From Eucommia ulmoides (lineage: Eukaryota; Streptophyta; Magnoliopsida; Garryales; Eucommiaceae), in the NCBI GenBank assembly GCA_016647705.1, contig CM028327.1, forward strand, positions 40,573,017-40,637,016: a stretch of DNA of 64,000 nt, read 5' to 3'. A model generated the notes under the pieces. The model had not been told where the DNA came from. It was given only the letters and a program-made list of their open reading frames with translations, and ran no database searches. This document shows positions 9,475 through 20,560 of the stretch, one piece after another. Made by a program: the position numbers and the translations under genes. Every line of letters starts with the position of its first letter. Within the stretch, counting starts at the first letter, position 1.

Positions 9475-10680
9475 ACCACCTGGCTTATTTTTGTACATAA
9501 ATTACCGATCATTACCTATCAATTACAAATGAACTAAATAATCTTGTTGACTTGACTATTTAAATAGAATAATCATATTTTATTTTTTTCGGATTTTGCA
9601 TTATAACAGTGTCCACCACTGATTTTCGGGTTTGACTTGTGATTAAAATTTTCTTATTAAATTAAATTCAAATAAAATAGTTATCGTATATAAAAAATAG
9701 TGAAGATATTCTTGAAATATCTATTAAAAAAAGAGCATTTACCGTAATTAATTATACTAAAATGTCTTACAAGTAATCACACAATAAATCAATTTTGTTT
9801 TGTTCTTTACATGATTAATTACACAAGTATGATCATTTGTTTTAAAGCTTTAAAGTGGTATATCAATCATATTTTTTGCATGTAAGAAACATATTCCATA
9901 TAAATCAATTTTGTTTTGTTCTTTACATGATTAATTACACAAGTATGATCATTTGTTTTAAAGCTTTAAAGTGGTATATCAATCATATTTTTTGCATGTA
10001 AGAAACATATTCCATATTGAATTCGAAACGTTAAGTTATTATGAAATTTGAATTTTGAATTCAACATGCATAAAACTGTCTTATTTTGTTGGATATAAAA
10101 CCAAGGACATATGGAGGATATAATATTATATTCGACATGATAATACTATGTTTTGTCTTACATGTCCATTGTGTTTTAGTGTCATATTCAATATAATCGT
10201 GTTTAGAAACTCAATCACATTCTAAACAAATACAAACTTTATGCAAATGTCAGTTAATGTGTTGAATTCAATACAGCTAGATTCAACTAGTAAAACAAAT
10301 ACATTGTATTGAATTCAACATGAAGGTTTTTTTTTTTTCTTCGATCCAAATCACACGATCATTATTTTAAAGACAAAAAACCCGATTATTTCAATATAAC
10401 TTGTTGATGAAAAGAAAAATTATAAAATAATTAATTTGGTGATTTTACAATAAACATTTTAAACTGGTTGATTATAGTAACTACCCTCAAATTTCAGAAT
10501 ATATATTTGCAAAAATTATTGGGGTTGTAAATATGGAATATAACTAATGTTTAGAGGGACAATTCTGTCTATGTATTCTAAAAAGACTGCTCGGTTCATG
10601 GAAAAAACTTGGGGTTCCTTTGGTAGTTTTGGATCCAAATGAGGACACTCCAGAAATGCCCCTAAAATTTATTTTTGGCC
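9475..10680 (+). repeat. R2 interspersed repeat, full-length reference copy
   Basis: About 1.2 kb, noncoding and AT-rich. Its left two thirds aligns with 36165-37108 and 39800-40744, and its right third with 60052-60465. It is therefore a repeat family whose other copy is split by a retrotransposon. Typical words are ACCACTGATTTTCGG, TTGTTCTTTACATGATTAA and ATTATTGGGG. The terminal structure and class are unclear; the ends show only weak inverted similarity. It contains a perfect 116-bp tandem duplication (9785-10016). Confidence 0.75.
9785..10016. repeat. Perfect 116-bp tandem duplication
   Basis: 9785-9900 and 9901-10016 are identical base for base by eye. The other R2 copies (36470-36600, 40130-40230) have one unit only, so the duplication is specific to this copy and recent. 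Confidence 0.95.
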
Positions 10681-10974
10681 ATGTTTAAAAAATTAAGTGC
10701 TTTTTGATATAACCCCAAATTTTGTAACTCATTATTTATCCAACCTATTTGGTACAATAATTTTTTGAGAAGTCCAATAATTCGGTCAAAAGTCCAAAAT
10801 CACTGCATGCCATAAACTAGGGTGTCAATTCGGACTTTTGTAATTAGGGGTGTAAACGGAACTTCTAAAAAAATTATTTTAACCCGTGGATTACATGAAC
10901 AAAAAAATTAAATTTGTTGATTGTTCACCAAGAATCCAAAAATTAAAATAGGTATGTAACAAAAAAAATGAGAA

Positions 10975-12460
10975 ATCGAAAGAGCCCGAAATGAAAGTAA
11001 TGGATCACCAAGTACGTTACCCTGAGATTCGGAACACTGGCATAGTTTTTTGGGTTAGCTCACTTTCTCTCAGCTAGAGCTCCTGCAAAATAATGCACTG
11101 CGGGTGGGACCTGTCAGTGTTGCACTTTCGGTGTGAGAATCAGTCGAGGTTTCTCAGTAGAATTTTGGGAGAGTGGTGGCTAGAAAAAAGTGTGCTTACT
11201 TGGTTAGCTTACCGTTCTGATATTTATAAGAGGGCGAAAACTTGTTTAACAGCTCTTCCTTGATTCTCAACCCATTGTCATTGAGGTCGCGTGGTTTCGG
11301 CACATCACCATTAAGATGGTTATGATCCATAAATTATGGATCCATTACTTATGCGGGTAAGAGTTCTTTCTTAGTTGGGTAGCGTTTGTTGTAACCGTCG
11401 TAGTTGTCCTGTTGCACTTCAGGGACATTGGGTTAATCCCTGTTGAATGCAATGATGATTGTGGAGTTGAAGGGTGTCAAGCGGTTTCCCAACGCTTTCC
11501 TTCAAGGGGTGTCCAAACTTTGCCCAATTGGTAGTCCCAACGAAGCGGGTCAGACCTCTCCTAGTCGGGTCGGTGTTGTAACTACTCTGACATGAATGAA
11601 GGGTTCCTCGTGCTTACCACGTGTTAGGGACATGTGGTCGAAGATGAAGATGCTCCTAATTTTCTCCTCATCAGATGTCCCTTATTCCTGAGTGCAAGGT
11701 AGGGTCTGTTCGGGAATATTGTTAGGAGAGGAAAATTGTGGTTGGACTAGAAGCGGACTTCGAAAATGATCTGGTGACGTTCATGGGGGTTCTTTTGATT
11801 CGTATCTTTGAAGAACTAATCTTTTTGTTCGATGATTTGGTGCAACTCGTATCTCTCTCAGGGCGCCTTTGCAGTTGTCGCAGCCTTTTGACGTTCTTGT
11901 TCGTTTACCTCATTACTGCGCGGCCTTTGAGATTTTGACCTTTGCCTTTTTGTCTTGCCTCTACCTATTTAAGGCAAGTTGTGTTGCATTCTTTCTTTCC
12001 ATCTTTCTATTTTGAAAACCCTTCAACAATTTTCCCCTTTTCTAGTATAGGTTCTGTTCACTACAATATCGAAGAGCACCGAGAAAAATAATCCTAGGAT
12101 ATGCAAAGGATGGAGACCTTGGTCACCGATCTGAAGATGGAGGTAAGGCCTCATCATCGACTACGCAAGTTGGAGGAGTTTCAGGCTTTGTACATCGTCC
12201 TGGATTCTAGTCATTATGCCACCGTCTCACAAATGCTTGAGACGCTAGATAAGTTGGAGGAAGAAGACTCCAGGGCCAACAACCTAAAGGTGAAGTGGGC
12301 GGTTGAGAGGAATTTCAGGGCTTAGGCTGAGGCAAGGTTGAGAGGGCGTAAGGTAAAGATCAGGGAGCTTCTCAATGTGCTCAGAAAGTACAGGATAGCG
12401 GATGGATACCCTTACACTGATGAGGAAGCAACTTCAAGTCAAAGTGGTTGATAAGGAAAG
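10975..12460 (+). mobile_element. Retrotransposon debris, probable LTR plus tail of an extra ORF
   Basis: GC content rises relative to the flanks. A TATA-like ATTTATAAGAGGG near 11220 suggests an LTR promoter. It is followed by an open but broken coiled-coil reading frame (12101-12451). In the intact Tat-like element at 40745 an LTR is likewise followed by an antisense extra ORF, so this may be a similar fragment. No second LTR or target duplication was found. Confidence 0.45.
12101..12451 (+). pseudogene. Coiled-coil ORF fragment of retrotransposon origin, one in-frame stop
   Basis: Reads 74 codons, a TAG at 12323-12325, then 41 more codons in the same frame to TGA at 12449-12451, ending EEATSSQSG. 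The protein is Lys/Glu/Leu-rich and predicted coiled coil (RLRKLEEFQALY, LDKLEEEDSRANNLK, KIRELLNVLRKY). The stop is best explained as CAG to TAG. It resembles the C-terminal coiled-coil part of antisense extra ORFs of Tat-type Ty3/gypsy elements (inference). No host function is suggested. Confidence 0.5.
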
Positions 12461-12779
12461 ACGAGGGCCCTTGCTCATCTTTGTTTTTTAGTTTTTGTGT
12501 TTCTTCTCCTTATTGTTTTTTTTTCTTTTTCTAAAGGTATGGGGTTCCTCTTTTTATTTTTTTATTTTTATTTTATATATTAAATGATGATGGTTTTGAG
12601 ACGATGATGGTTTTCGCTTCTGCCTTGCCCCTTTTTACCTTCTTGTTGATCGAGTTCGTAGTATATCGTAGGAGTGTTGCTTTAGTAGTAGTGTGGCAGG
12701 TAACGCTGAGCCGGTCGCAGAAGACCAAACTAAGTAGAGGGTTACCTTGAGCTTGACAACCTTTTGAGACGCGACCTCG

Positions 12780-14359
12780 TGAAATTTTGAAAGGTTAACA
12801 CTCAAGAAACCCCCCGATTTTGATAACTGTATGAGAAATCAACATTTGATTGGATAATAAAAGAAATTTATCTGAAACTTAAAATCGTAAAATTTTCAAA
12901 GGCCATAATACAATGACAAATCGCAATTTCACTACTTTTTTAAACACTCGAAAGTGTGAAATGTTGAAAGTAACACTTGTAAACCCCCCATTTTGCTCCC
13001 ATTACAAAACATAAAACATAACTTGATAGGGTAACAAAGCAATTGATCTAAAACTCAAAATCGTGAAATTTTTAAAGACGATAGCACATCGAAAAATCCT
13101 TATTTCGCTACTTTTTTCAAACGCTTGAAATTGTCAAATATTGAAATGCTAACCCTCGCAAAACCCTATGACTTCGCTCCCATTATGACAAAACATCATT
13201 TGATAGGGTAACAGAAGCAATTGATCTGAAACTCAAAATTATGAAATTTTCAAATGATGTAATATAGCACACTAAAAAATTCCAATTTCACTATTTTTTT
13301 GAAATACTCAACATTGTAATTTTTTTTGAAAGGTTAACACTTACGAAACCCCCCATTTCGATACCATTAAGAGAAATTATCATTTTAATGGATAATACAA
13401 GAAATTCATCCGAAACTCAAGAGCGTGAAATTTTCAAAGATTTTAGCATACCAATTTTTTTTCGATTTTGCTACTTTTTTGAAACACTTGAAATCTTAAA
13501 ATTTTGAAAGGTTAACACTCACGACCCCCCACCCCTCGGGATTTTGATCCCTTTATGAGTAAGCAATATTTGATTGGATAACAAAATAATTCATCTGAAA
13601 TTCAAGATCGTGAAATTTTCAAAGTCTATAACAAAACGAAAAATCCCAATTTTGCTATTTTTTTTACCACTTGAAATCATAAAATTTTGAAAGTCTAACA
13701 CTCGCAACCCCCCCCCCCCCCCCCCCATTTCACTCCCATTAAGAAAAACATAATTTGATAGGGTATTAGAAACAATTGATCTGAAACCCAATTTCATGAA
13801 ATTTTCAATGGCTAGAACACCGAAAAATCCTTATTTCGCTAATTTGTTGAAACACTAGAAATTTTCAAATATTGAAAGGCTAACACTAGCAAAACCCTCT
13901 GACTTTGCTCTCATTATGACAAACCATCATTTTATAAGGTAACAGAACCAATTAATTCAAAACTCAAAATCGTGAAATTTTTAATGGCTATATAAAATAG
14001 TACACCGAAAAATTTCAATTTCGCTATTTTTTTGAAACACACAAAATCGTGAAATTTTGAAAGACTAAAACTTACGAAACCCCCTCAATTTCGATATTGT
14101 TATGAGAAAACATCATTTGAATGGGTAGCAGAAGAAATTCATTCGAAATTAAAGAATATGAAATTTTCAAAGACTATGCACACCAATTTCTTTTTCCAAT
14201 TTTGCTACTTTTTTAAATACTTGAAATTGTGAAATTTTGAAAGGTTAACACACACGAAATCCCCTGATTTTGATACTTTTACGATAAAGCAACATTTGAT
14301 TGGATAACAAAAGAAATTCATCCGAAACTCAAAATTGTAAAATTTTCAAAGGCTAAACA
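12780..14359 (+). repeat. Degenerate ~180-bp satellite array, left part
   Basis: About nine head-to-tail units. Landmark AACACT(C/T)(A/G)CGAAACCCC recurs near 12790, 12970, 13147, 13329, 13507, 13690, 13875, 14060 and 14240, giving a period of about 175-185 bp. Each unit has two related halves (GTGAAATTTTCAAAGGCTA... and GTGAAATTTTGAAAGG-CTAACACTC...) plus a spacer of about 46 bp. Divergence between units is high. The array resumes at 16646 after the inserted element. Confidence 0.88.
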
Positions 14360-16650
14360 TGTAAGGCCCCGATTTTTATATACAAACAATTTTAATTACA
14401 TTTTATAATATTTCAAAAATAATGGGGTGAATGGCGATATTAATTATGTGATTTAAAAGTTTAGGGGTCAAATTATAAATTTTCAAAACATTAAAATTAT
14501 GGTTGGGTTTAATTAATACTTAGCCTAAAATAAAGGGAGGCTTGGTGTTAATTAAATATTATATATATAGAGAGAGAGAGTCGGTGAAAACGGAGGGAGG
14601 AAAAAGGGCCACACACACACACACACACATACATATATATATATGGGAGAAGGATCGAGAAGTGATCAGAGAAAGCGAGAGAGAGGAAAAAGGTGGTCGG
14701 CGGTGGGTTGCCGTTCGGCTGTCAGAAAACCGAAGAGAAAGAGAAGGCAGTTCGTTCCGGTGGGTGTGTGGTCGTCATTGTCAGGGTGTGGGTATCGCCG
14801 GTAAGTGTGTGCGTGTGTGGTTTGATGTGTGTCGACGACAATATGTGTGCGTGTGTTGCTTCGATGGTGTGTATTCGGTGAGAGTGCGTGCGTGCGTGTC
14901 GTTGATTGTGTGTATGTGCTCTGTTTTGCCGGCAGTGGGTCGTTGCTGTCCGTCCGTTATGGGTGTGGTGATGTGTTTCATGGATGTGTTTCGTTTGTGT
15001 GTGTGTTTAGTGTGGGTGTCGTCATTGGTTGGCTAAAAGGAAGCAGAAACAGAAAATGGAGAGAGAGAAAGAGAGAGAGAGCAATGGGTATGTGCGTGTT
15101 GCTGTGTATATATGTGTGTGGTGAGTGTGGTCCGTAGGTGATCGACGGGGGTGGTTGTAACGTGAGTTTGGTTTGACGGTGGTTAGTTTATATAGGTATG
15201 AGTGTTCGTTTGTGTGGGATAAGTGTTTCATGTGTGTGTGTCGGTTCGCCATTGTGGATGTAGAGGGTGATCGGAGTTGGCAAGAGGAGAGAGAGAGTGG
15301 TCGGCTGAGCGCAAAACAGAGCAAAAAAATGGCCACCTAGGCGGTGACTAGATTTGCCTAGGTGGAGAAGCATCAGGGAGCAGATCAGAGGATGGGGTAA
15401 GCCCGTTCGTCGCGGCGGTGAACTCCGATGCTGCAGCGGTGAAGTCAGGAGCTGAATAGAAGCAGACGTAGAAAAGAAGAAGCGGGAAAAGAAAGAAAAA
15501 GAAAAAGAAGAAAAAGGAAGAAAAAGAAAATTGCACAAATCACCCCAATAAAACTTAAAACTCATCTTGCGGACAGGTGGAAAAATTCGGGAAAGGTAGA
15601 ATTCCAAACTCTCCTAATATATGTATTTAATTGTACTTAATTGTCTCATGGGTGATTATGAAGTTATTTGATATATTATTGTGATATTTTACCTGTCGAA
15701 ATTATATGAAATAAGTTGGACGATGTGGAATTTATGTGACGAGCATGCTTATGTGGTTTATGTGTTATATTAATTAAATGCATGTATTAGAGGGGTTGGA
15801 GTTCTACTGAGCGTAAGCTCACAACCCCACAATGTTTGGTTGCAGGGACGGCTGAGAGAAAACGAGAGAAAAATTTTATTTGGAATTTCTAATTATAACA
15901 AATTGTATTTATTATTTATTGTTGTAGTCGACGAAAACGGTAATTACCATTATCGTAGTTGTTGTAAAATATTTCTTTAGATTGTAATATATATTGAATA
16001 TTCGGTTTAATATAAAATGGTGTTGAGATAATTGGATAAAATTGTTTGGTTGATAAAATGTTGAAAAATCGGGATTTAAATTACAAACTCGAGACTTTTA
16101 AATTGGTCGCCTTGTTGTGTAAAAAATGAGTGGATTAATATAAAATAGATGGTTGGTTATTTAGTAATACTTTCAATGGTGACTTTTATATTTAATAATT
16201 ACCGTCGTAAAATCGGTAACAAGAATATTGCGCATTTTTGTAAAATTTATCGTAGTTGTTGTAAAATATTTCTTTAGATTGTAATATATATTGAATATTC
16301 GGTTTAATATAAAATGGTGTTGAGATAATTGGATAAAATTGTTTGGTTGATAAAATGTTGAAAAATTGGGATTTAAATTACAAACTCGAGACTTTTAAAT
16401 TGGTCGCCTTGTTGTGTAAAAAATGAGTGGATTAATATAAAATAGATGGTTGCTTATTTAGTAATACTTTCAATGGTGACTTTTATATTTAATAATTACC
16501 GTCGTAAAATCGGTAACAAGAATATTGCGCAATTTTGTAAAATTTAACGCATATTGTAGATTGGAAAGTTGACGAGTCGGTTTTAGGATAACAATTCTTT
16601 ATAGGAGAAACCATACTCACGGCCCTGGGAAATCGGGATGTGACAAAACA
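14355..16650 (+). mobile_element. Solo LTR (large family S), 14360-16645, with perfect TSD AAACA
   Basis: The 2286-bp element begins TGTAAGGCCCCGATTTTT and ends ATCGGGATGTGACA. AAACA flanks both sides (14355-14359 and 16646-16650), a perfect 5-bp duplication, and the satellite array continues on each side. A TATA-like TATTATATATATA near 14555 is followed by a GA/GT-rich, GC-richer core (14570-15530). There is no coding capacity and no internal LTR pair, so a solo LTR is the best reading. The same ends occur at 46026-48985 and, inverted, at 32966-35898. Confidence 0.85.
15951..16546. repeat. 298-bp tandem duplication inside the solo LTR
   Basis: 15951-16248 and 16249-16546 are nearly identical by eye, with only a handful of substitutions (for example AAAAATCGGG versus AAAAATTGGG). 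The duplication lies in the 3' part of the element. Confidence 0.92.
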
Positions 16651-18530
16651 CAACAACAAACCGCAATTTTGTCATTTTTTTTAAACATTCAAAATCATGA
16701 AAATTTGAAAGTCTAATGCTCACACCCTCCCCCTCCCCCCCCAAAGTTTGCTCACATTACAAAACATATAAATTTGATTAAGTAACAGAAGCAATTGATT
16801 TGAAACTTAAAATTGTAAATTTTTCAAAGACGATAGCATACCAAAAAATCTTTTTTTTTACTAATTTTTTAAAACACTTGAAATTGTGATATATTGAAAG
16901 GTTAACATTCGCAAAACCCTCTGACTTCACTCCCATTATGACAAAACGTCATTTCATAGGGTAATAAAAGTAATTGATCCAAAACTCAAATCTTAAAATT
17001 TTCAAAGGTTATAATATAGCACACCGAAGAATCCTAATTTTGTAACTATTTTTAAACATTCAAAATCGTAAAATTTTGAAAGAATCACACTCATGAAACC
17101 CTTTGATTTAGATACTATTACGAGAAAGCATAATTTGATGGGTAAAAGGATAAATTCATTTGAAATTCAAAATCATAAAATTTTCAAAGATTAGCATACT
17201 AAAAAATCCTGTTTTTAATATTTTTTTGAAACATTCAAAATCGTGAAATTTTAAAAGGCAATCACTCAAGAAACCCCTTGATTTTGATACTATTAGAAGA
17301 AAACATCATTTTATTGGATAACAATAAAAATTCATTCGAAATTCAAAATCGTGAAATTTTCAAAGATTGTTGTAGCACATCAAAAAATTCTAATTTTGCT
17401 ATTTTTTTTTAAACACTTGAAATTATAAAATTTTGAAAGGGTAACACTCACAAAATCTCCTCTTCCAATTTCGATACCACTATGAGAAAGTATCATTTGA
17501 AAGGATAACAAGAGAAATTCATCCAAAACTCAAAATTGTAAAATTTTTAAAAGCGCACAACAAAAAATTCCTATTTCGTTACTTTTTTAAACACTCGAAA
17601 TCGTGAACTTTTGAAAGGTAAACACCCATAAATTCCATTGATTTCGATACCATTACGAGAAATCATAATTTTATTGGTTAACAAAATAAATTCATTTAAA
17701 ATTCAAAATCATAAAAGTTTTAAAGGTTATAATATGACACAAAAAAATTTCAATTTCGCTACTTTTTGAAACACTCAAAATCGTAAAATTTTGATAGACT
17801 AACACTCAAGAAACACCTTGATTTTGATACCTTTACGAGAAGGTATCTATTTGATTGGGTAACAAAAGAAATTCATCCAAAATTCAAAATTGTGAAATTT
17901 TGATGGGCTAACATACCGAAAAATCCTGATTTCACGTCTTTTTTGAAATACTTAAAATTGTGAAATTTTGAAAGTTTAACACTCGCAAACCCCTCGATTT
18001 CGCTCCCATTATGACAAAATATAATTTGATAAGGTAACAGAAGCAATTGATCAAAAATAAAAATCATGAAATTTTCAAAGGTTACAACACATTGAAAAAT
18101 TCTGATTTCGCTATTTTTTTAAGCAATCGAAATCGTGAAAATTTGAAAAACAAACACTCACAAATCCTCCTAATTTCGATATCATTATGAGAAAACATTA
18201 TTTAATTGGTCAACAAAATAAATTCATCCGAAACTCAAAATCTTAAAATTTTCAATGGCCCACACTAAAAAATTCTGATTTTGTTACTTTTTTAAACTCT
18301 CAAAATTATGAAATTTTGAAATGCTAACACTCACGAAACATCACGATCTCGATTCCATTACGAGAAATCATCATTTGAATGGGTAACATAAGAATTTCAT
18401 CAAGAATTCAAAATCGTGAAATTTTCAAAGGCTATCCAAAAAATCTTGATTTCGATAATTTTTTTAAACACTTGAAATCATGAAATTTTGAAGGGCTAAC
18501 ACTCATGACCCCCCTCCCCCCAAATAAATA
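16651..18530 (+). repeat. Degenerate ~180-bp satellite array, right part
   Basis: Continuation of the array interrupted at 14360, about ten units in the same orientation, with the landmark AACACTCA(C/A)(G/A)AAACC recurring about every 180 bp up to about 18500. It ends at a short A/T stretch (18520-18545), beyond which the related repeat runs in the opposite orientation. Confidence 0.87.
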
Positions 18531-18544
18531 AATAAATTAATTAA

Positions 18545-19530
18545 TTTCATATCATAAAAGTAACCTTTCAAAATTTTAAGATTTTAAGTTTTTCATAAAA
18601 GTAGTGAAATTGGATTTTTTTTGTGAGCTAGCCTTTGAAAATTTAAAGATTTTGAATTTTTCGTAAAAGTAGGAAAATATGCATTTTTGAGAGCTACTAC
18701 CTTTCAAAATCTCAAGATTTAGAGTTTTTCTTAAAAGTACATAAATATGATTTTTTTTAGCTATAACCTTTCAAATTTTGAAAATTTTTGAGTTTTTCTT
18801 TTCTTTATAAAAGTAGTGAAATCAGGCTTTTTGTGAGATATAACCTTTCAAAATTTGAAGAATTTGAGTTTCTTATAAGAGTCGCGAAATTGGAGTTTTT
18901 GTGAGCCACTATCTTTCAAAATTTGAAACTTTTGAGTTTTTCTGAAAAGTAGCGAAATCAAATTTTTTTCGTAAGCTATCTTTTAAAATTTGAACATTTT
19001 GAGTTTTTCATAAAAGTAGCGAAATTGGGTTTTTTGTGAGCTAGATCCTTCCAAGTTTTTAAAATTTTGAGTTTGTCATAAAATTAGTAAAATCGAGTTT
19101 TTTTTTATAGCTATAATCTTTTTAAATTTGAAAAATTCAAGTTTTTTGTGAAAGTAGCTAAATGCCATTTTTTGTGAGCTATACCCTTTTAAAATATCAA
19201 GATTTTGAGTTTTTATTAAAGTATCAAAATTGGACTTTTTTTTTTTTAGCTATAGTCTTTCAAATTTTCAAAATTTTGAGTTTTTCACAAAAGTCACGAA
19301 CGCGAGTTTTTTTGTGAGCTATATCTTTTTAAAATTTGAACATTTTGATTTTTTCCTAACAGTAGCAAAATCGGGTTATTTTGTGAACGACAGACGTTCA
19401 AAATTTAAAAATTTTGAATTTTTTGTGAAAGTGACAAAATTGTTTTTTTATTTTAGTTATAAACTCTTAAGTATAAAAATTTTGAATTTTTTGTAAAAAT
19501 AGTGAAATCAAATTTTTTTCTGTGGGGTAT
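18545..19530 (-). repeat. ~69-bp satellite array in opposite orientation
   Basis: About 14 units. The landmark GAGTTTTTC(A/T)TAAAAGTAG recurs near 18586, 18655, 18722, 18790, 18868, 18932, 19003, 19071, 19138, 19208, 19279, 19347, 19417 and 19487, a period of about 69 bp. Its reverse complement (CTACTTTT...CTCAAAAT...AAATTTTGAAAGGTTATAGCTCAC) matches one half of the 180-bp unit. The two arrays therefore share a monomer and meet tail to tail or head to head at about 18535. Confidence 0.82.
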
Positions 19531-20430
19531 AGATTTAAAAAAATTAGGGAATCTTCTGTTGGAAGAACGAAAAAAGTAAAAGAAAAGAGAAATTAAAAAG
19601 TTTTTTTTGGAACGAAAAATCATTTTTCTTTTGATTGTTTGCTTGGAGACTTGGAGAGATATGAAAGGAGGAAAAATAATATTTTATGTGCATTGAAAAA
19701 GAAAAATAAAAGAATAAGACTATATATATACTCATGTATTTTACCAGTTTACCTCTATATATTACAAAAGAAATATTTAACATGTGTATAATAGTAATTT
19801 CTATACATTTTCCTTACGGCTCCATCATTTTATCTCATATTTTGGGGGGTGGGTGGGAATTTTTTTTTTCTTTTTCTTCTTTTACCAAACACAATTTTTT
19901 TTCCTTTTCTACCCCATTTTCTTTTTCATTTTCCCATCCACTCTATTTTCCACCCAAACAACCATAGTCTTAAAGATTTGAATTTTTTAAAAACGATTTT
20001 TAACGTAATCCCATTTATAAGGATTAAATTACATTGGGTTTCACTAATTTAAGCCTAATCAACCATAATATTTTTTATTTTAAGTGAAACTCAGTGGTAT
20101 ATCTCATGCACTCTTTAATGTGAGTGAATATCTCTCTCTTTTCTTTTTAAGTAGTGAGTTTTCGATTTTGTAGAAGCCATTACACCGAAACATTGAGTTT
20201 TGGGATTATAGTTGAATATGTAAAATAATAGGTTAAAACTATTTTATGGGCTTTTGGAACCCTACAAAAACACTTTTTAAAAAAAAAAAAATGAGGAACC
20301 GACAACTAAAGCCCAATAGATTTTGGTCCAAATGTTGACCACGTGGATCAAATGTTATCGCAGCCAATGTTGAAATGACAACCGTCCATCTTCATCTCGA
20401 ACTCTCAACCTTCTCCCGGCTTTGCTTTTT
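19531..20430. other. Intergenic region upstream of the KAB1-like gene
   Basis: AT-rich, with poly-pyrimidine runs around 19855-19960 and a stretch CCACCCAAACAACCATAG near 19950 that resembles a MITE end; the partner end was not found. Short ORFs here are low-complexity Phe/Ser runs. Proximal promoter elements beyond the CT/TA tract are not obvious. Confidence 0.5.
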
Positions 20431-20431
20431 C

Positions 20432-20434
20432 CGA

Positions 20435-20473
<39 letters not shown>
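20432..20473 (+). promoter_or_regulatory. CT-rich Y-patch and TA-rich core promoter of the KAB1-like gene
   Basis: A (CT)n run at about 20433-20454 is followed by (TA)n to about 20473, 90-125 bp upstream of the ATG at 20561. Pyrimidine patches and TATA-rich cores are common in plant promoters. The run is also a microsatellite and may vary in length. Confidence 0.5.
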
Positions 20474-20560
20474 CACCTCTGATTCATTGCGTAGCTCATC
20501 TTCTCTCTCACTCTTTCTTCTCTCTCACACACACCAGTATACGGAGAAAAAGGGTGAAAA

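Noticed and set aside
14542..15607. Several overlapping ORFs of 60-164 codons on both strands
   Set aside because: They lie in the GT/GA-rich core of a solo LTR; the translations are low-complexity Cys/Val/Arg or Thr/His repeats and recur in other copies without frame conservation.
12780..19530. Centromere call for the satellite block
   Set aside because: The unit length is suggestive, but the array is short and degenerate and adjoins an intact gene; nothing in the sequence shows centromere function.
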